From positions 186,001 to 250,000 of the forward strand of contig CAZPQM010000001.1 of the NCBI GenBank assembly GCA_964588995.1: DNA of 64,000 bases, in the 5' to 3' direction. The position numbers and the translations under genes are program-made. This DNA comes from CAZPQM01 sp964588995 (GTDB lineage Bacteria > Pseudomonadota > Alphaproteobacteria > Rickettsiales > UBA8987). The first letter of the stretch is position 1; every line of letters starts with the position of its first letter. The notes beneath the pieces are model-generated. The model saw nothing but the letters and a program-made list of their open reading frames with translations. It was not told the origin of the DNA and did no database searches. Positions 52,763 through 61,542 of this stretch are shown piece by piece.

Positions 52763-53740
52763 TTACGCCTCGTCACCGCCGACCTTCAGCACGATTTTAC
52801 CTGCATGTTTAAAATGCCGCATGCGCTCATGGGCTTCCTGCGCGTTCTCTAAGGGATAGACCGAATCTACTACCAGCCTAATATCACCCGCCTCAATGCA
52901 TGGCCATAGAATAGATCGCACGGACTGAGCCAACTGATAGATCAGCTCTTCAGGTTGGCTGCGTAAAGTAAACCCCTGCCAGCTTATATTCTTCATCAAT
53001 AAGCGTCCCAGATTGACTTCCACCTTTGCGCCTTCCAGAAAGGCAATCTGCACGATACGGCCACCATAACGCAGCAGCTTAAGGTGCTTCTTTATGTAAT
53101 TGCCGCCGACCATATCCAGTATGAGATCGACCTCACCATAGTGCGTTTCAATCACCTGTTCAAAGGCCTCCTCTTTATAAGGAATCGCTAAATCTGCACC
53201 AAGCTCTTCGCAAAGCTTACATTTTTCCGCACTACCGGCCGTAGTGATGACCGTAGCGCCGAGCGTTTTCGCAAGCTGAATCGCCATCATACCAATCGCA
53301 CTTGTCCCGCCATGCACAAGAAACACTTCTCCTGGCGAAAGCTCTCCCAGTTCAGCCACGGTGCGATAGGCCGTACAGCTTGCTTCCATAAGCGCAGCCG
53401 CTTCCTTTAGCTGCACCCCTTTCGGTATGGGCAGCGCACGCCACTCAGCCACAGCGACATATTCCGCATAGCCACCACCTTGCAAAAGCGCACAAACCTT
53501 ATCACCCACAGCGTGTGACCGAACTTCCTTGCCCATTTTCACGATGGTTCCGCTAACTTCCAGGCCAAGACGCTCACTGTCTTTACCATAGCTGCCTTCA
53601 GCCTGATACAGATCAGCGCGATTCACACCGGCATACGCTATCTGGATCAACACATCATGATCAGCGCACTCAGGTATATCAGTATCTTCTATGAAGATTC
53701 TGTAAGTAGAAGCTGCGTTATCGATTGCAATATAACGCAT
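52763..53740 (-). CDS. Quinone oxidoreductase-like NAD(P)H dehydrogenase (MDR family)
   Basis: The 325-residue protein belongs to the medium-chain dehydrogenase/reductase family without zinc ligands. It has IAYAGVNRADLYQAEGSYG, GLEVSGTIVKMGKEV, the Rossmann motif LVHGGTSAIGMMAIQLAKTLGA, and DLILDMVGGNYI. Similar proteins reduce quinones or enones with NADPH (PIG3/QOR type). The substrate is unknown. It ends three bases from the convergent membrane-protein gene. Confidence 0.9.
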   Translation of the reverse strand: MRYIAIDNAASTYRIFIEDTDIPECADHDVLIQIAYAGVNRADLYQAEGSYGKDSERLGLEVSGTIVKMGKEVRSHAVGDKVCALLQGGGYAEYVAVAEWRALPIPKGVQLKEAAALMEASCTAYRTVAELGELSPGEVFLVHGGTSAIGMMAIQLAKTLGATVITTAGSAEKCKLCEELGADLAIPYKEEAFEQVIETHYGEVDLILDMVGGNYIKKHLKLLRYGGRIVQIAFLEGAKVEVNLGRLLMKNISWQGFTLRSQPEELIYQLAQSVRSILWPCIEAGDIRLVVDSVYPLENAQEAHERMRHFKHAGKIVLKVGGDEA

Positions 53741-53766
53741 TCCTGAATATCACAAATAAGGACTGA

Positions 53767-53892
53767 TTAACCCTGACGGGCTTTAAACCGCGGGTTGGTT
53801 TTATTGATCACGTAAACGCGACCTTTACGGCGAACTACGCGGCAATTTTTATCGCGCTTCTTAAACGACTTCAGAGAGCTGAGAACTTTCAT
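53767..53892 (-). CDS. rpmJ: 50S ribosomal protein L36 (bL36)
   Basis: The 41-residue product MKVLSSLKSFKKRDKNCRVV with RRKGRVYVINKTNPRFKARQ at the C-terminus is the alphaproteobacterial L36 type, where the four-Cys zinc site of the classical form is not kept. AAGGA lies eight bases before the ATG. It stands alone, with its own consensus promoter upstream. Confidence 0.95.
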   Translation of the reverse strand: MKVLSSLKSFKKRDKNCRVVRRKGRVYVINKTNPRFKARQG

Positions 53893-53922
53893 CGTTCTAT
53901 TCCTTATAAAATTGAAGAGACA

Positions 53923-53951
53923 CTTATAAGTGACGGCGCCCACTATGTCAA
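53923..53951 (-). promoter_or_regulatory. Promoter of rpmJ
   Basis: Minus strand TTGACA, a 17-base spacer and TATAAG, about 30 bases ahead of the start codon. Confidence 0.75.
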
Positions 53952-53973
53952 CCCACGAATCGAAGCGGGTGTG

Positions 53974-55821
53974 CTATTCAAACGCTTCGCTTTGGCCATG
54001 CTCGGTTTTTTCCCAATGGTGTGGCCGCCTAAAAAAGTCCCATATCGCTTTGAAACTCGCAATTGAATGCAGCACCCAATAAAATGGGAACAGCAAGGTA
54101 AAGGGTAGCATCGACCACCAGCGCAGCACAACCGCCACTATAATACCAATCGCAATATGCAAGATTATCCCTCCAAATAAGCCACCTAACGTCAACCACC
54201 AGAACCAGTCCGGCAAATCAGGTGCATAGAAAAACAGCGCGGCAGAAATCAGAAGGATGAACGGCTTACTGATATATACCAGCGTTGGCGCAGCAATGAA
54301 AAAGAGAAAACCAATTACACCATGCAATCTTAGCGTTTCCATCATTTTTCTGGTGCTACGCAAATGCACAAGGCAGGTTTGCATGTAGCCTTTAATCCAA
54401 CGCGAACGCTGATTTATCCAATTCTTCAGTGTAATGGGTGCTTCTTCCAGGGTTGTCGAATCTATAATCCGTGTTTGATAACCTTTTAATGCTAAGCGCA
54501 AGCCAAGATCTGCATCCTCCGTAACGTTAAACGGATCCCAGGCACGGAGTTCACCCAGAATACGGCGTTTAAAGTGGTTACTCGTTCCTCCCAGCGGTAT
54601 AGGCATATGAAGACGCTCCAGCCCGATTAAAAGGAAGTTAAACCAACTGGCATATTCGAGCGCAAACATACGCGTTAAGATATTTTCATTGTAATTATAA
54701 TAATTTAGCTTGGACTGAATGCAAACCACCTTATCAGGGGCCTGTTCGAAGGCATGTATAACTTTCTTCAACTGGAGCGGGTCGGGACGATCTTCCGCAT
54801 CGTAAATCGTAATGTAATCACCTAATGCAAATTGCAGTGCATAATTGCAGGCCTTGGGCTTTGTACGTGGTTCAGACGCAGGTACACTAACAATATCAAA
54901 ATAGCGCTCCGGCTTTTCTGCCAGAATATATTCCTGCGTTTTTTCATCATCCGCCTCAACAATCAGTTTTATGTCAAGATTGGCTTTGGGATAATCTAAC
55001 ATTCGCATAGAGCGAATCAAATGGCGGATAGTTACCTGCTTTTCCTTATAGAGAGGCACCAGAAGCGTGTAGACAGGCAAATCTTTTGCTGTCATGAACT
55101 CACGTTCACCGGCTTGATGGTCGATTGCACGCCGCTGCTTCAATCCGACACTAAAAAACAAACACTTAAACAATAGCGTAAGCAAAAACAAACCGTTGAT
55201 GAGCGCAAGCAGCGACACCAGCGAAGTAAAGGACCAGATAACCAATACGGTTAGTATCAACGCCACAACCGGCATGAAATGGCGTGACGGCTGAACCCGA
55301 ATTTCTCGCGCTGAAAAATGCGGCGCATGACGCCATAAATCAAGACAAGCCGCGTTCGTATAGTAATCATCGAATGTGCTGCGTAGCGTATGCATGATAT
55401 CAAACGGCGAGGTAATCACAAACCGGTAATCTTCATAACGTTCAGCCACCCATTTAGTCAGCTCAGGCGTTATATCTGTGGTAGCAATTACTATCGTTCC
55501 CGCTTCCATCTGCACAGGTACCGCCTGATATTTACCGTAGGAACGGGCATCCGAAGCCTCTAGCACTGCTCGGTCCGGCGGATTATGGATCAGATCAATA
55601 AAAGGGAGTTTTTGCTGTTCTGCCAATGCTTTATAACAGTCAATAAGTCGTATATAGCCTTCACTAATCAGAATTTCACCGAGCTTCCCACCGGATTCCT
55701 GTTGAATCTGAAGGGCTTTCTCGACCTGACGCTGCGTAACAAAATTGGCTGCAACCAGTAGCTCCCCCAAAGGAAGCATGTTATCTTTTAGCGGTTTTGT
55801 TTTGCGTACTTTGATAGGCAT
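53974..55821 (-). CDS. MshEN-type domain fused to family-2 glycosyltransferase
   Basis: A 615-residue membrane glycosyltransferase. Residues 17-69 hold two 24-residue motifs separated by exactly five residues (PLGELLVAANFVTQ... and KLGEILISEGYIRL..., each ending in Q), the layout of MshEN domains that bind cyclic di-GMP. Two hydrophobic segments follow (about 183-226). Then comes the GT2 core with EADD, DAED (341-344), TED (434-436) and QRSRW (471-475), the set found in processive polysaccharide synthases, and further C-terminal membrane segments. The motif Arg of the first unit is Pro, so nucleotide binding is not assured. It starts three bases after an outer-membrane-barrel gene. The polysaccharide made is unknown. 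Confidence 0.85.
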   Translation of the reverse strand: MPIKVRKTKPLKDNMLPLGELLVAANFVTQRQVEKALQIQQESGGKLGEILISEGYIRLIDCYKALAEQQKLPFIDLIHNPPDRAVLEASDARSYGKYQAVPVQMEAGTIVIATTDITPELTKWVAERYEDYRFVITSPFDIMHTLRSTFDDYYTNAACLDLWRHAPHFSAREIRVQPSRHFMPVVALILTVLVIWSFTSLVSLLALINGLFLLTLLFKCLFFSVGLKQRRAIDHQAGEREFMTAKDLPVYTLLVPLYKEKQVTIRHLIRSMRMLDYPKANLDIKLIVEADDEKTQEYILAEKPERYFDIVSVPASEPRTKPKACNYALQFALGDYITIYDAEDRPDPLQLKKVIHAFEQAPDKVVCIQSKLNYYNYNENILTRMFALEYASWFNFLLIGLERLHMPIPLGGTSNHFKRRILGELRAWDPFNVTEDADLGLRLALKGYQTRIIDSTTLEEAPITLKNWINQRSRWIKGYMQTCLVHLRSTRKMMETLRLHGVIGFLFFIAAPTLVYISKPFILLISAALFFYAPDLPDWFWWLTLGGLFGGIILHIAIGIIVAVVLRWWSMLPFTLLFPFYWVLHSIASFKAIWDFFRRPHHWEKTEHGQSEAFE

Positions 55822-55824
55822 TGA

Positions 55825-56640
55825 TCAGAAATGCGTCCAGACAGCCAACTGAAACCCACCGCCGGCACCTGTGTTTTCACCGTTGATATGCACAAAACCT
55901 CCTGCCTGCAGGGAATAACGATCGTTTAGTGTACGTACCATTGAGAGCGATATTTTGTCCAGATCAAAATCGGTTGAATTGACAAGTTGCAGGCTGGATG
56001 TGCCACCTCCATCTATTGCTCGTACGGACTGCCACTCCGTCAGCACCAACCACCCCGGATATGGTCGTATGCCCACGGCAGCATCCAAACGCCATTCATC
56101 AGCAGGAGCTTCCGTGCGAACCCGGTAGGCCTGTTCAATATTGACATAATGGTAACGCTCCAGCCACGAAAAACTATGACCGTAAAGCAGCCTAAGCTCA
56201 TAATCAATCTGAGCATTCCCTGCATTCGGCTGATCATCTACATCGTACAGTCCCGGCAACTTAATCATCGGCTGAACGGATAAAATACCGTTATCACCGC
56301 GCCATAGCGCATAGCGTGCAAACCACTCATGATCGGCCAATGCATTGGTGACGTTCGCGTTGCCATTATTCTCCTGACGCAAATGTTGAAAACGCAGGCT
56401 GGCACCAATGGTCCAACTGGAATTAAGGCCATACTGAATAAAGGGATTATACTCTAGCTTACCAAAATCTTCCTGAGGACGGCGCTCCCCTGTCTCATCA
56501 AAGAACTCTGAAGTGGTATAATAAAACAGGTTGTGTATGACCTGCGTTTTACCCGCTTCCTGAAGCCAGGCAGCTGACTTAGCCTGCAAAGGGCCTAATA
56601 AGTAGATAACTCCGAGTAATAACAGTATAGCAGGTTTCAA
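55825..56640 (-). CDS. Probable outer-membrane beta-barrel protein
   Basis: The TTG at 56640 is preceded by GGAGGG at 3-4 bases and gives a clean signal peptide (MKPAILLLLGVIYLLG...QAKS), so I prefer it over the ATGs at 56688 and 56667. The mature protein alternates aromatic and polar residues in short strands and ends in Phe (LAVWTHF), as barrel proteins do. It is about 271 residues. It is upstream of the glycosyltransferase gene by three bases, so it may be the export pore or anchor for its product; this is inference. No family name is assigned. Confidence 0.65.
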   Translation of the reverse strand: MKPAILLLLGVIYLLGPLQAKSAAWLQEAGKTQVIHNLFYYTTSEFFDETGERRPQEDFGKLEYNPFIQYGLNSSWTIGASLRFQHLRQENNGNANVTNALADHEWFARYALWRGDNGILSVQPMIKLPGLYDVDDQPNAGNAQIDYELRLLYGHSFSWLERYHYVNIEQAYRVRTEAPADEWRLDAAVGIRPYPGWLVLTEWQSVRAIDGGGTSSLQLVNSTDFDLDKISLSMVRTLNDRYSLQAGGFVHINGENTGAGGGFQLAVWTHF

Positions 56641-56732
56641 GGGCCCTCCACCACTTTGAGGTAGCATAGACGATAAACGAAAACGCACAAAAATTAAGCG
56701 CCTAATGCGTTCGAAATAGAAAGAGTAGTAGC

Positions 56733-57215
56733 CTAGTGAAATTTTGTACCGGCCTCGTTGATCGCATCTTCCAAAATAGCATCTGCACGCTTTTTATGCA
56801 GATGATCAAGAATTAGCTCACGAGCAGTTTTCATCGTAACCTCTACAGCATTCTCGCGGATATCCTGACTGGCACGCGCCTCCGCCTGTTCTATCTTTTG
56901 TAAAGCCAAGTCGGTGCGGCGGTGGAAATCCTCCTCCATTTGACGCCGCGCAGCGCGGATAATGCGATCTGATTCGGACTTTGCATGCTCTATCATCTGC
57001 TCTGATTCTTCTAGCGCCTGCTTTTGCTTACGCTGATAAGACGCCAGCATCGCCTGGGCTTCTTCCCTCAGTTGAACCGCTTCATCCAGCTCTTGTTGAA
57101 TACGCTGCGCACGCTTATCCAAGGAAGCACCCAATACGCGCCCTAAAGGCTTGGCAATAAGTGCCACAAAAATTACGGTGGAAACAAGTATCCAAAATTT
57201 CGGTCCGAATTCCAT
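56733..57215 (-). CDS. atpF: ATP synthase F0 subunit b
   Basis: The 160-residue protein has one N-terminal membrane segment (FGPKFWILVSTVIFVALIAKPLG) and a long charged coiled coil, the peripheral stalk. It is the last of the F0 genes, 10 bases after subunit b'. The alphaproteobacterial pattern has two b-type subunits, b' and b. Which is which rests on order and on the N-terminus. Confidence 0.9.
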   Translation of the reverse strand: MEFGPKFWILVSTVIFVALIAKPLGRVLGASLDKRAQRIQQELDEAVQLREEAQAMLASYQRKQKQALEESEQMIEHAKSESDRIIRAARRQMEEDFHRRTDLALQKIEQAEARASQDIRENAVEVTMKTARELILDHLHKKRADAILEDAINEAGTKFH

Positions 57216-57225
57216 AGCTACCTAC

Positions 57226-57720
57226 TTACGCCACTTTACGCGACAAATTACCTTTCACTTTCCGTTTGGACTCCGTCTCGCTCACCTCTATGCCGGCAAC
57301 TCGCTTCACAATCAGCTGAGATAGTTCAATGGAAAGCTCTTCCACCTTCTGCGCAGCCTCTTCTTTAGCGCCTTGCATTTTCTTATCTGCATCCGCTAAC
57401 TGCTTGGCAATTTTAGCATCCAGATCCTTACGTCGCGCTTCAGTCTGTGCTTCAGAATCAGCCAACGCTTTATTAATAAGACTATTAGCTTCCTCACGTG
57501 CCTCTCGCATCGAAGCCTCATAGGCTTTTTCGATATCTTCCACTTCCTGAGTTAACCGATCCGCTTCGTCAAGGTCGTTACTGATCTTCTCCTTACGATT
57601 CTGCAAAATACCGGCCACACGCGGCAAAGCAAGTCGCGACATCAGCAAATAAAGCAGTATAAAAAAGACAGAAAGCCAGAATATCTGCGACGCAAAACTG
57701 CTGGGATCTAACTGAGGCAT
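57226..57720 (-). CDS. atpF': ATP synthase F0 subunit b'
   Basis: The 164-residue protein begins MPQLDPSSFASQIFWLSVFF, a membrane segment, and continues as a long coiled coil (LDEADRLTQEVEDIEKAYE and onward). The PQLDPSSFASQIFWL start is typical of b'. It is placed between atpE and atpF, as in other alphaproteobacteria. Confidence 0.92.
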   Translation of the reverse strand: MPQLDPSSFASQIFWLSVFFILLYLLMSRLALPRVAGILQNRKEKISNDLDEADRLTQEVEDIEKAYEASMREAREEANSLINKALADSEAQTEARRKDLDAKIAKQLADADKKMQGAKEEAAQKVEELSIELSQLIVKRVAGIEVSETESKRKVKGNLSRKVA

Positions 57721-57738
57721 ACCTACCTGCTAAAGCTT

Positions 57739-57966
57739 CTATACGGCGTACATTAACAGGATAGCGACCACGAAAGAGAAAATCCCCAGCGCTTCGGCCA
57801 TAGCGGCACCGATAATCGCGTTCTTAAACAGTTTCGGCTCAACAGACGGATTACGCGCGACACCACTTACCAGCGCAGCAAAGATATTGCCTACTCCGAT
57901 AGCCGCTCCGATCATACCAAAACAGGCGATACCGGCTCCGATAAATTTTAAGACTTCAAGTTCCAT
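57739..57966 (-). CDS. atpE: ATP synthase F0 subunit c
   Basis: The 75-residue hairpin has the glycine-rich first helix (GIACFGMIGAAIGVGNIFAA), the polar loop SGVARNPS, and the proton-binding Glu in the second helix (GAAMAEALGIFSFVVA). It forms the rotor ring. Confidence 0.97.
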   Translation of the reverse strand: MELEVLKFIGAGIACFGMIGAAIGVGNIFAALVSGVARNPSVEPKLFKNAIIGAAMAEALGIFSFVVAILLMYAV

Positions 57967-58005
57967 ATGATTTCCCCTTTAGTTATATGGTTAATAGATA
58001 ATCAA

Positions 58006-58743
58006 TTAATGCATGTGCAGTGCATCATTCAGATACACGCAAGTAAGAATCGTGAAAATATACGCCTGCAAAATAGCAACGAAAATCTCAAACCCGACGA
58101 GCAGCGTCATAAACGCGAGCGGCAAGACACCGAAAATACTCATCGTGCCGACAAACCCTGCCATCACTTTAATGAGGACGTGCCCTGCGGTCATATTGGC
58201 AGCCAGACGAATCGAGAGCGTAGCTGGCCGGGTTAGATAGGAGAAGATTTCAATCAGCACAATCAGCCAGCCTACGGAATACATGGCGCCTTTTGACAGC
58301 CCCTGCGGCACGAAAAAGTGCAGAAAATGCAACCCATGCTTCATGAAACCGATAGCCGTCACTCCGAGAAAGATAAAGAGTGCAATTGCAAACGTCACCA
58401 CAATATGGCTGGTCACAGTGAAACTATAAGGCACCATACCGATCAGGTTGGCAAACAAGACAAACATGAATAACGTAAAGATGAACGGAAAATACTTACG
58501 TCCGTCTGCCCCGACCGTGTCACGTACGGTACTCGCAATAAACTCATAGGATAATTCCACCATCGACTGAAAACGCCCGGGTACTAAAGCATGCTTGCGC
58601 GCACCTAACACCATGAACGCCGTCACTCCCAAAATAGCAAACAACATAAATAGCGATGCATTAGTGAAGCTGAGATCAAGTCCGCCCGGTGTAAAGGGGA
58701 TAATCGGCTTTACCTGAAATTGGGTCAACGGATTTTCAGCCAT
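58006..58743 (-). CDS. atpB: ATP synthase F0 subunit a
   Basis: The 245-residue protein has five to six membrane segments. The essential Arg is in RLAANMTAGHVLIKV (helix 4), followed by the C-terminal QAYIFTILTCVYLNDAL segment. Subunit a provides the proton half-channels. Its start shares one base with the atpI stop. Confidence 0.96.
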   Translation of the reverse strand: MAENPLTQFQVKPIIPFTPGGLDLSFTNASLFMLFAILGVTAFMVLGARKHALVPGRFQSMVELSYEFIASTVRDTVGADGRKYFPFIFTLFMFVLFANLIGMVPYSFTVTSHIVVTFAIALFIFLGVTAIGFMKHGLHFLHFFVPQGLSKGAMYSVGWLIVLIEIFSYLTRPATLSIRLAANMTAGHVLIKVMAGFVGTMSIFGVLPLAFMTLLVGFEIFVAILQAYIFTILTCVYLNDALHMH

Positions 58744-59051
58744 TATTCGTCACTATCCTTCGGTGGAGCTTCGTCAAATTTCGTGGCTGCTTTATAAATA
58801 TTATACACGCCCGCTGCAAGCCCTAAAAATAAACAAAGGATAAAAAATAACGGCATAGTGCCCAGCCAACCATCAATATGGTAGCCGATAAAGGCACCTA
58901 CCAGCGTGCCAACTACCATCTCGATACTCATACGCGTAGCATCAAGCGGCACCTCCTGCAGTTCCGGATGCTGTTTTTCATGCGCTGTGTCGATGCGAGT
59001 TTTTAGCTTTTTAAGCTCATCCTCAAACGACGGGTCATTCTCCTCGGGCAT
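58743..59051 (-). CDS. atpI: ATP synthase accessory protein AtpI
   Basis: The 102-residue protein has a charged N-terminus (EDELKKLKTRIDTAHEKQH) and two hydrophobic segments (IEMVVGTLVGAFIGYHI and LFFILCLFLGLAAGVYNIY), as in the alphaproteobacterial AtpI/ATPase gene-1 family that helps assemble the c ring. I chose the ATG at 59051, giving MPEENDPSFED; an upstream in-frame start at 59126 would lie inside the preceding dsb gene. It overlaps that gene by 17 bases. Confidence 0.88.
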   Translation of the reverse strand: MPEENDPSFEDELKKLKTRIDTAHEKQHPELQEVPLDATRMSIEMVVGTLVGAFIGYHIDGWLGTMPLFFILCLFLGLAAGVYNIYKAATKFDEAPPKDSDE

Positions 59052-59724
59052 CGCCGTCTCGTATGGCCTTAACGCGTTCAACAATGTCATTACCGATAGA
59101 AGGACCGAAAGGGATGGCTTCATCATTAATGAAAAAACTGGGTACCGCAGTGATCTGCTTATTATTCACCGCATCAGATACCTGCTCACGAATTTCCGCT
59201 TGCGCATCCTTGTTTTGAATACAAATCGTAAATAATTCATCGTCGACCCCATGATCGGCAGCTATCTCCATCAAAACATCGTTCGCCTGTTCTTGCAGTG
59301 CCTTTAAGCGCTCAATTTCCGCCTGATTATTCTCCATCATCAAAGGCTGAACGTGCTCAACTCGGAGGGAATCAGGCGCCCATTGCTTTTTTTGATTAAG
59401 TAGATCATTTACCAACGCCAACTTGTCGGAACTGTCCTCAACACAACTTACTAACATTGCTGCAGCAATATCACGCTTACTCGTGGGGTACGGCTTCATT
59501 GTGTACTGCATCACACCTTTATCAATATAATAGGCCTTCAAGCCGGGGAAAATTTTGTTGTGAAATTCAGCACAGCCTTCGCAGGTAAACGATACATACT
59601 CCGTAAGCTTAACAATCGCATCATCTTCACCCAAGGTTATATTGATCGAGCTATTCGAAGCTTTTGCCTTCACGCCAAGAGCCAGCAACACGATTAGAGA
59701 AAATGCAATACACCGCGTAAGCAT
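59035..59724 (-). CDS. DsbA-like thioredoxin-fold oxidoreductase (CEGC active site)
   Basis: The 229-residue protein has a signal peptide (CIAFSLIVLLALGVKAKA), a thioredoxin fold with the active site CEGC at 48-51 (YVSFTCEGCAEFHNKIF), and a cis-Pro loop ITAVPSFFIN. CEGC differs from the classical CPHC of DsbA and may change redox potential. It follows a second DsbA-like gene (59734-60450) and precedes atpI with overlap. Confidence 0.9.
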   Translation of the reverse strand: MLTRCIAFSLIVLLALGVKAKASNSSINITLGEDDAIVKLTEYVSFTCEGCAEFHNKIFPGLKAYYIDKGVMQYTMKPYPTSKRDIAAAMLVSCVEDSSDKLALVNDLLNQKKQWAPDSLRVEHVQPLMMENNQAEIERLKALQEQANDVLMEIAADHGVDDELFTICIQNKDAQAEIREQVSDAVNNKQITAVPSFFINDEAIPFGPSIGNDIVERVKAIRDGDARGE

Positions 59725-59733
59725 GCGAAAAGA

Positions 59734-60450
59734 CTAATCTTCGGATGATTGGCTGGCATTGGCAAGCAGCGCTTCAACTTTGCGCTTCATTACCTCATCA
59801 ATATCGGCTGAGTATGGAACCAGTTGTTCATTAATAAATATGGCCGGTGTTCCTTTAACATTCAACTCCTTAACAGCAAGCAATTGCATAGCAAGGATCT
59901 TATCTTCAACCGCTTTGTCAGTGATACACAAATCATAATTTTCATCGGATATGCCACCTATACGAGCTATCGTTTTAATTTTGTTATTAAAGCCTTGTTC
60001 GCTTTGCTCATTAGCCCACTCGCCCTGAGATTTGAATAAAGCACCTAGAAACAGCTTCTTTCGGTCAGGATTCTCTACGCATTCAACCAATAACGCCGCG
60101 CGGAAGGCCGGGGCGTTCAGCGGAAAATGGCGATAAACAAACTGGACATCACCTGCTTCAATATAATCTTCTAATACCCCTTTATGCACTTTCATATAAA
60201 AATTACGGCATGCCGGGCACGAAAGCGAAGCATACTCGACGATACGAATGGGCGCACCTTCTTCACCATATACAATATCTAACTCAAGATTACGGTTTAG
60301 TAGGTTCCCATCCGCAGTGCCCTCTCCATTAGCTACAGTTTCTACTTCAGTATTTTGCTCTTCACCTTTAGATGAAGCATTCTCATCTGCTGCCATAATG
60401 GGCATAGCCGCGATCAGTAAAAATACACTTAGTAATAAAATCCGTATCAT
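59734..60450 (-). CDS. DsbA-like thioredoxin-fold oxidoreductase (CPAC active site)
   Basis: The 238-residue protein starts with a signal peptide (RILLLSVFLLIAAMPIMA), a 30-residue linker rich in Glu and Gly, and the active site CPAC at 78-81 (EYASLSCPACRNFYMKVH). A cis-Pro loop, NVKGTPAIFINEQ, follows. Like alphaproteobacterial DsbA paralogues next to DUF721/dciA, it should form disulfides in exported proteins. It and the next gene are tandem paralogues nine bases apart. Confidence 0.9.
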   Translation of the reverse strand: MIRILLLSVFLLIAAMPIMAADENASSKGEEQNTEVETVANGEGTADGNLLNRNLELDIVYGEEGAPIRIVEYASLSCPACRNFYMKVHKGVLEDYIEAGDVQFVYRHFPLNAPAFRAALLVECVENPDRKKLFLGALFKSQGEWANEQSEQGFNNKIKTIARIGGISDENYDLCITDKAVEDKILAMQLLAVKELNVKGTPAIFINEQLVPYSADIDEVMKRKVEALLANASQSSED

Positions 60451-60463
60451 GACACCCCTGACT

Positions 60464-60913
60464 CTATAAATTCTGTTGTAATCGTTTCAAAGCAGCCTGC
60501 AGACTATCATCCTCTATCAAATCAATCAATTCGTTACTTATAACATTTTGGTTCCGTGTTGTTTTGATCGCAGGTGACGGGCGTGCAGAAATTGGTGCCA
60601 CTTCATCATATTGGCGAATTTGAATCGAACTAAACGGCTGCCGCCCTAAATAAAAACCTAACTTTTCCAATAATACACCTTGTTGGTAAGATAGCTTCAT
60701 AGCATTTGCCGAGGAACATTGCAGTAAGAGGATATTACCTTGCTGACGATTCGATAATATCCTGATGGGAACCGCATCGAAGTGAAAATCCGCCATAACG
60801 CGATCCCAGATACTAACTACCTCAGCAAGCAGTTTATCCTGACGTGAGAGGGTTTTTTGCACCAAAGGCTTCAGGCAACTTTCAATAGCTATATATCCCC
60901 GGTTTACACGCAC
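60464..60913 (-). CDS. dciA: DciA/DUF721 family protein
   Basis: DciA proteins help load replicative helicase in bacteria that lack DnaC or DnaI. The 149-residue protein has the N-terminal DUF721 domain with KLLAEVVSIWDRVMADF, VPIRIL and the LLLQCSSANAMKLSYQQGVLLEKL segment. A flexible tail follows. The start is a GTG at 60913, overlapping rnhB by 10 bases. It precedes the dsbA genes, a pairing seen in many alphaproteobacteria. Confidence 0.85.
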   Translation of the reverse strand: MRVNRGYIAIESCLKPLVQKTLSRQDKLLAEVVSIWDRVMADFHFDAVPIRILSNRQQGNILLLQCSSANAMKLSYQQGVLLEKLGFYLGRQPFSSIQIRQYDEVAPISARPSPAIKTTRNQNVISNELIDLIEDDSLQAALKRLQQNL

Positions 60914-61521
60914 AACGCTTCTCTCTTTGCCAATGCGGCTTTCACGGGTGCAAATGAACGCCGATGATGCTTACAGACGCCATATTGTTTTATGCCCGCC
61001 AAATGCGCTTTGGTCCCATAGCCTGCATTCGTATCCCAACCATAATATGGAAACTCTTCATGGTGTTGCAGCATTAGACGATCCCGCCAAACCTTAGCTA
61101 AAATGGACGCTGCCGCAATGGACATACACAGGCCGTCTCCGCCTGTAAGGGTTTGTTGTTTATGAGAAACGTCTAATGACTGATTTCCATCTACCAGTAC
61201 AAATGCCTCTGGAATATTCAAACCGTCAACGGCTTTAGCCATCGCTCGTTTGGTCGCTTGTAAAATATTGATACTATCAATTTCTTCGACTTCCGCTGAC
61301 GCTATGTTATAGCTGACATTTTCCTGCAACCACTCGGAAAAGCGTTCGCGCTGCGCCGAGGTCAGTCGTTTTGAGTCATTTAGAGAAGGGCACGAATACC
61401 AACAGCCTTGAGGAATATATACTGCCGCCGCAACAACGGGCCCAGCCAATGGACCACGCCCAACTTCGTCTACGCCAACAACTTGCTCTGCAATTGCCAT
61501 TTCATAGCGAAAATCCAGCAC
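60904..61521 (-). CDS. rnhB: Ribonuclease HII
   Basis: RNase HII removes ribonucleotides and RNA primers from DNA. The 205-residue protein has the catalytic DEVGRGPLAGPVVAAAV, the LNDSKRLTSAQR motif, and the VDGN Asp. A later Asp-bearing helix (AAASILAKVWRDRLM) completes the site. Standard length. Confidence 0.95.
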   Translation of the reverse strand: MLDFRYEMAIAEQVVGVDEVGRGPLAGPVVAAAVYIPQGCWYSCPSLNDSKRLTSAQRERFSEWLQENVSYNIASAEVEEIDSINILQATKRAMAKAVDGLNIPEAFVLVDGNQSLDVSHKQQTLTGGDGLCMSIAAASILAKVWRDRLMLQHHEEFPYYGWDTNAGYGTKAHLAGIKQYGVCKHHRRSFAPVKAALAKREALCV

Positions 61522-61542
61522 GAAATCACCTTGTCACAAATA

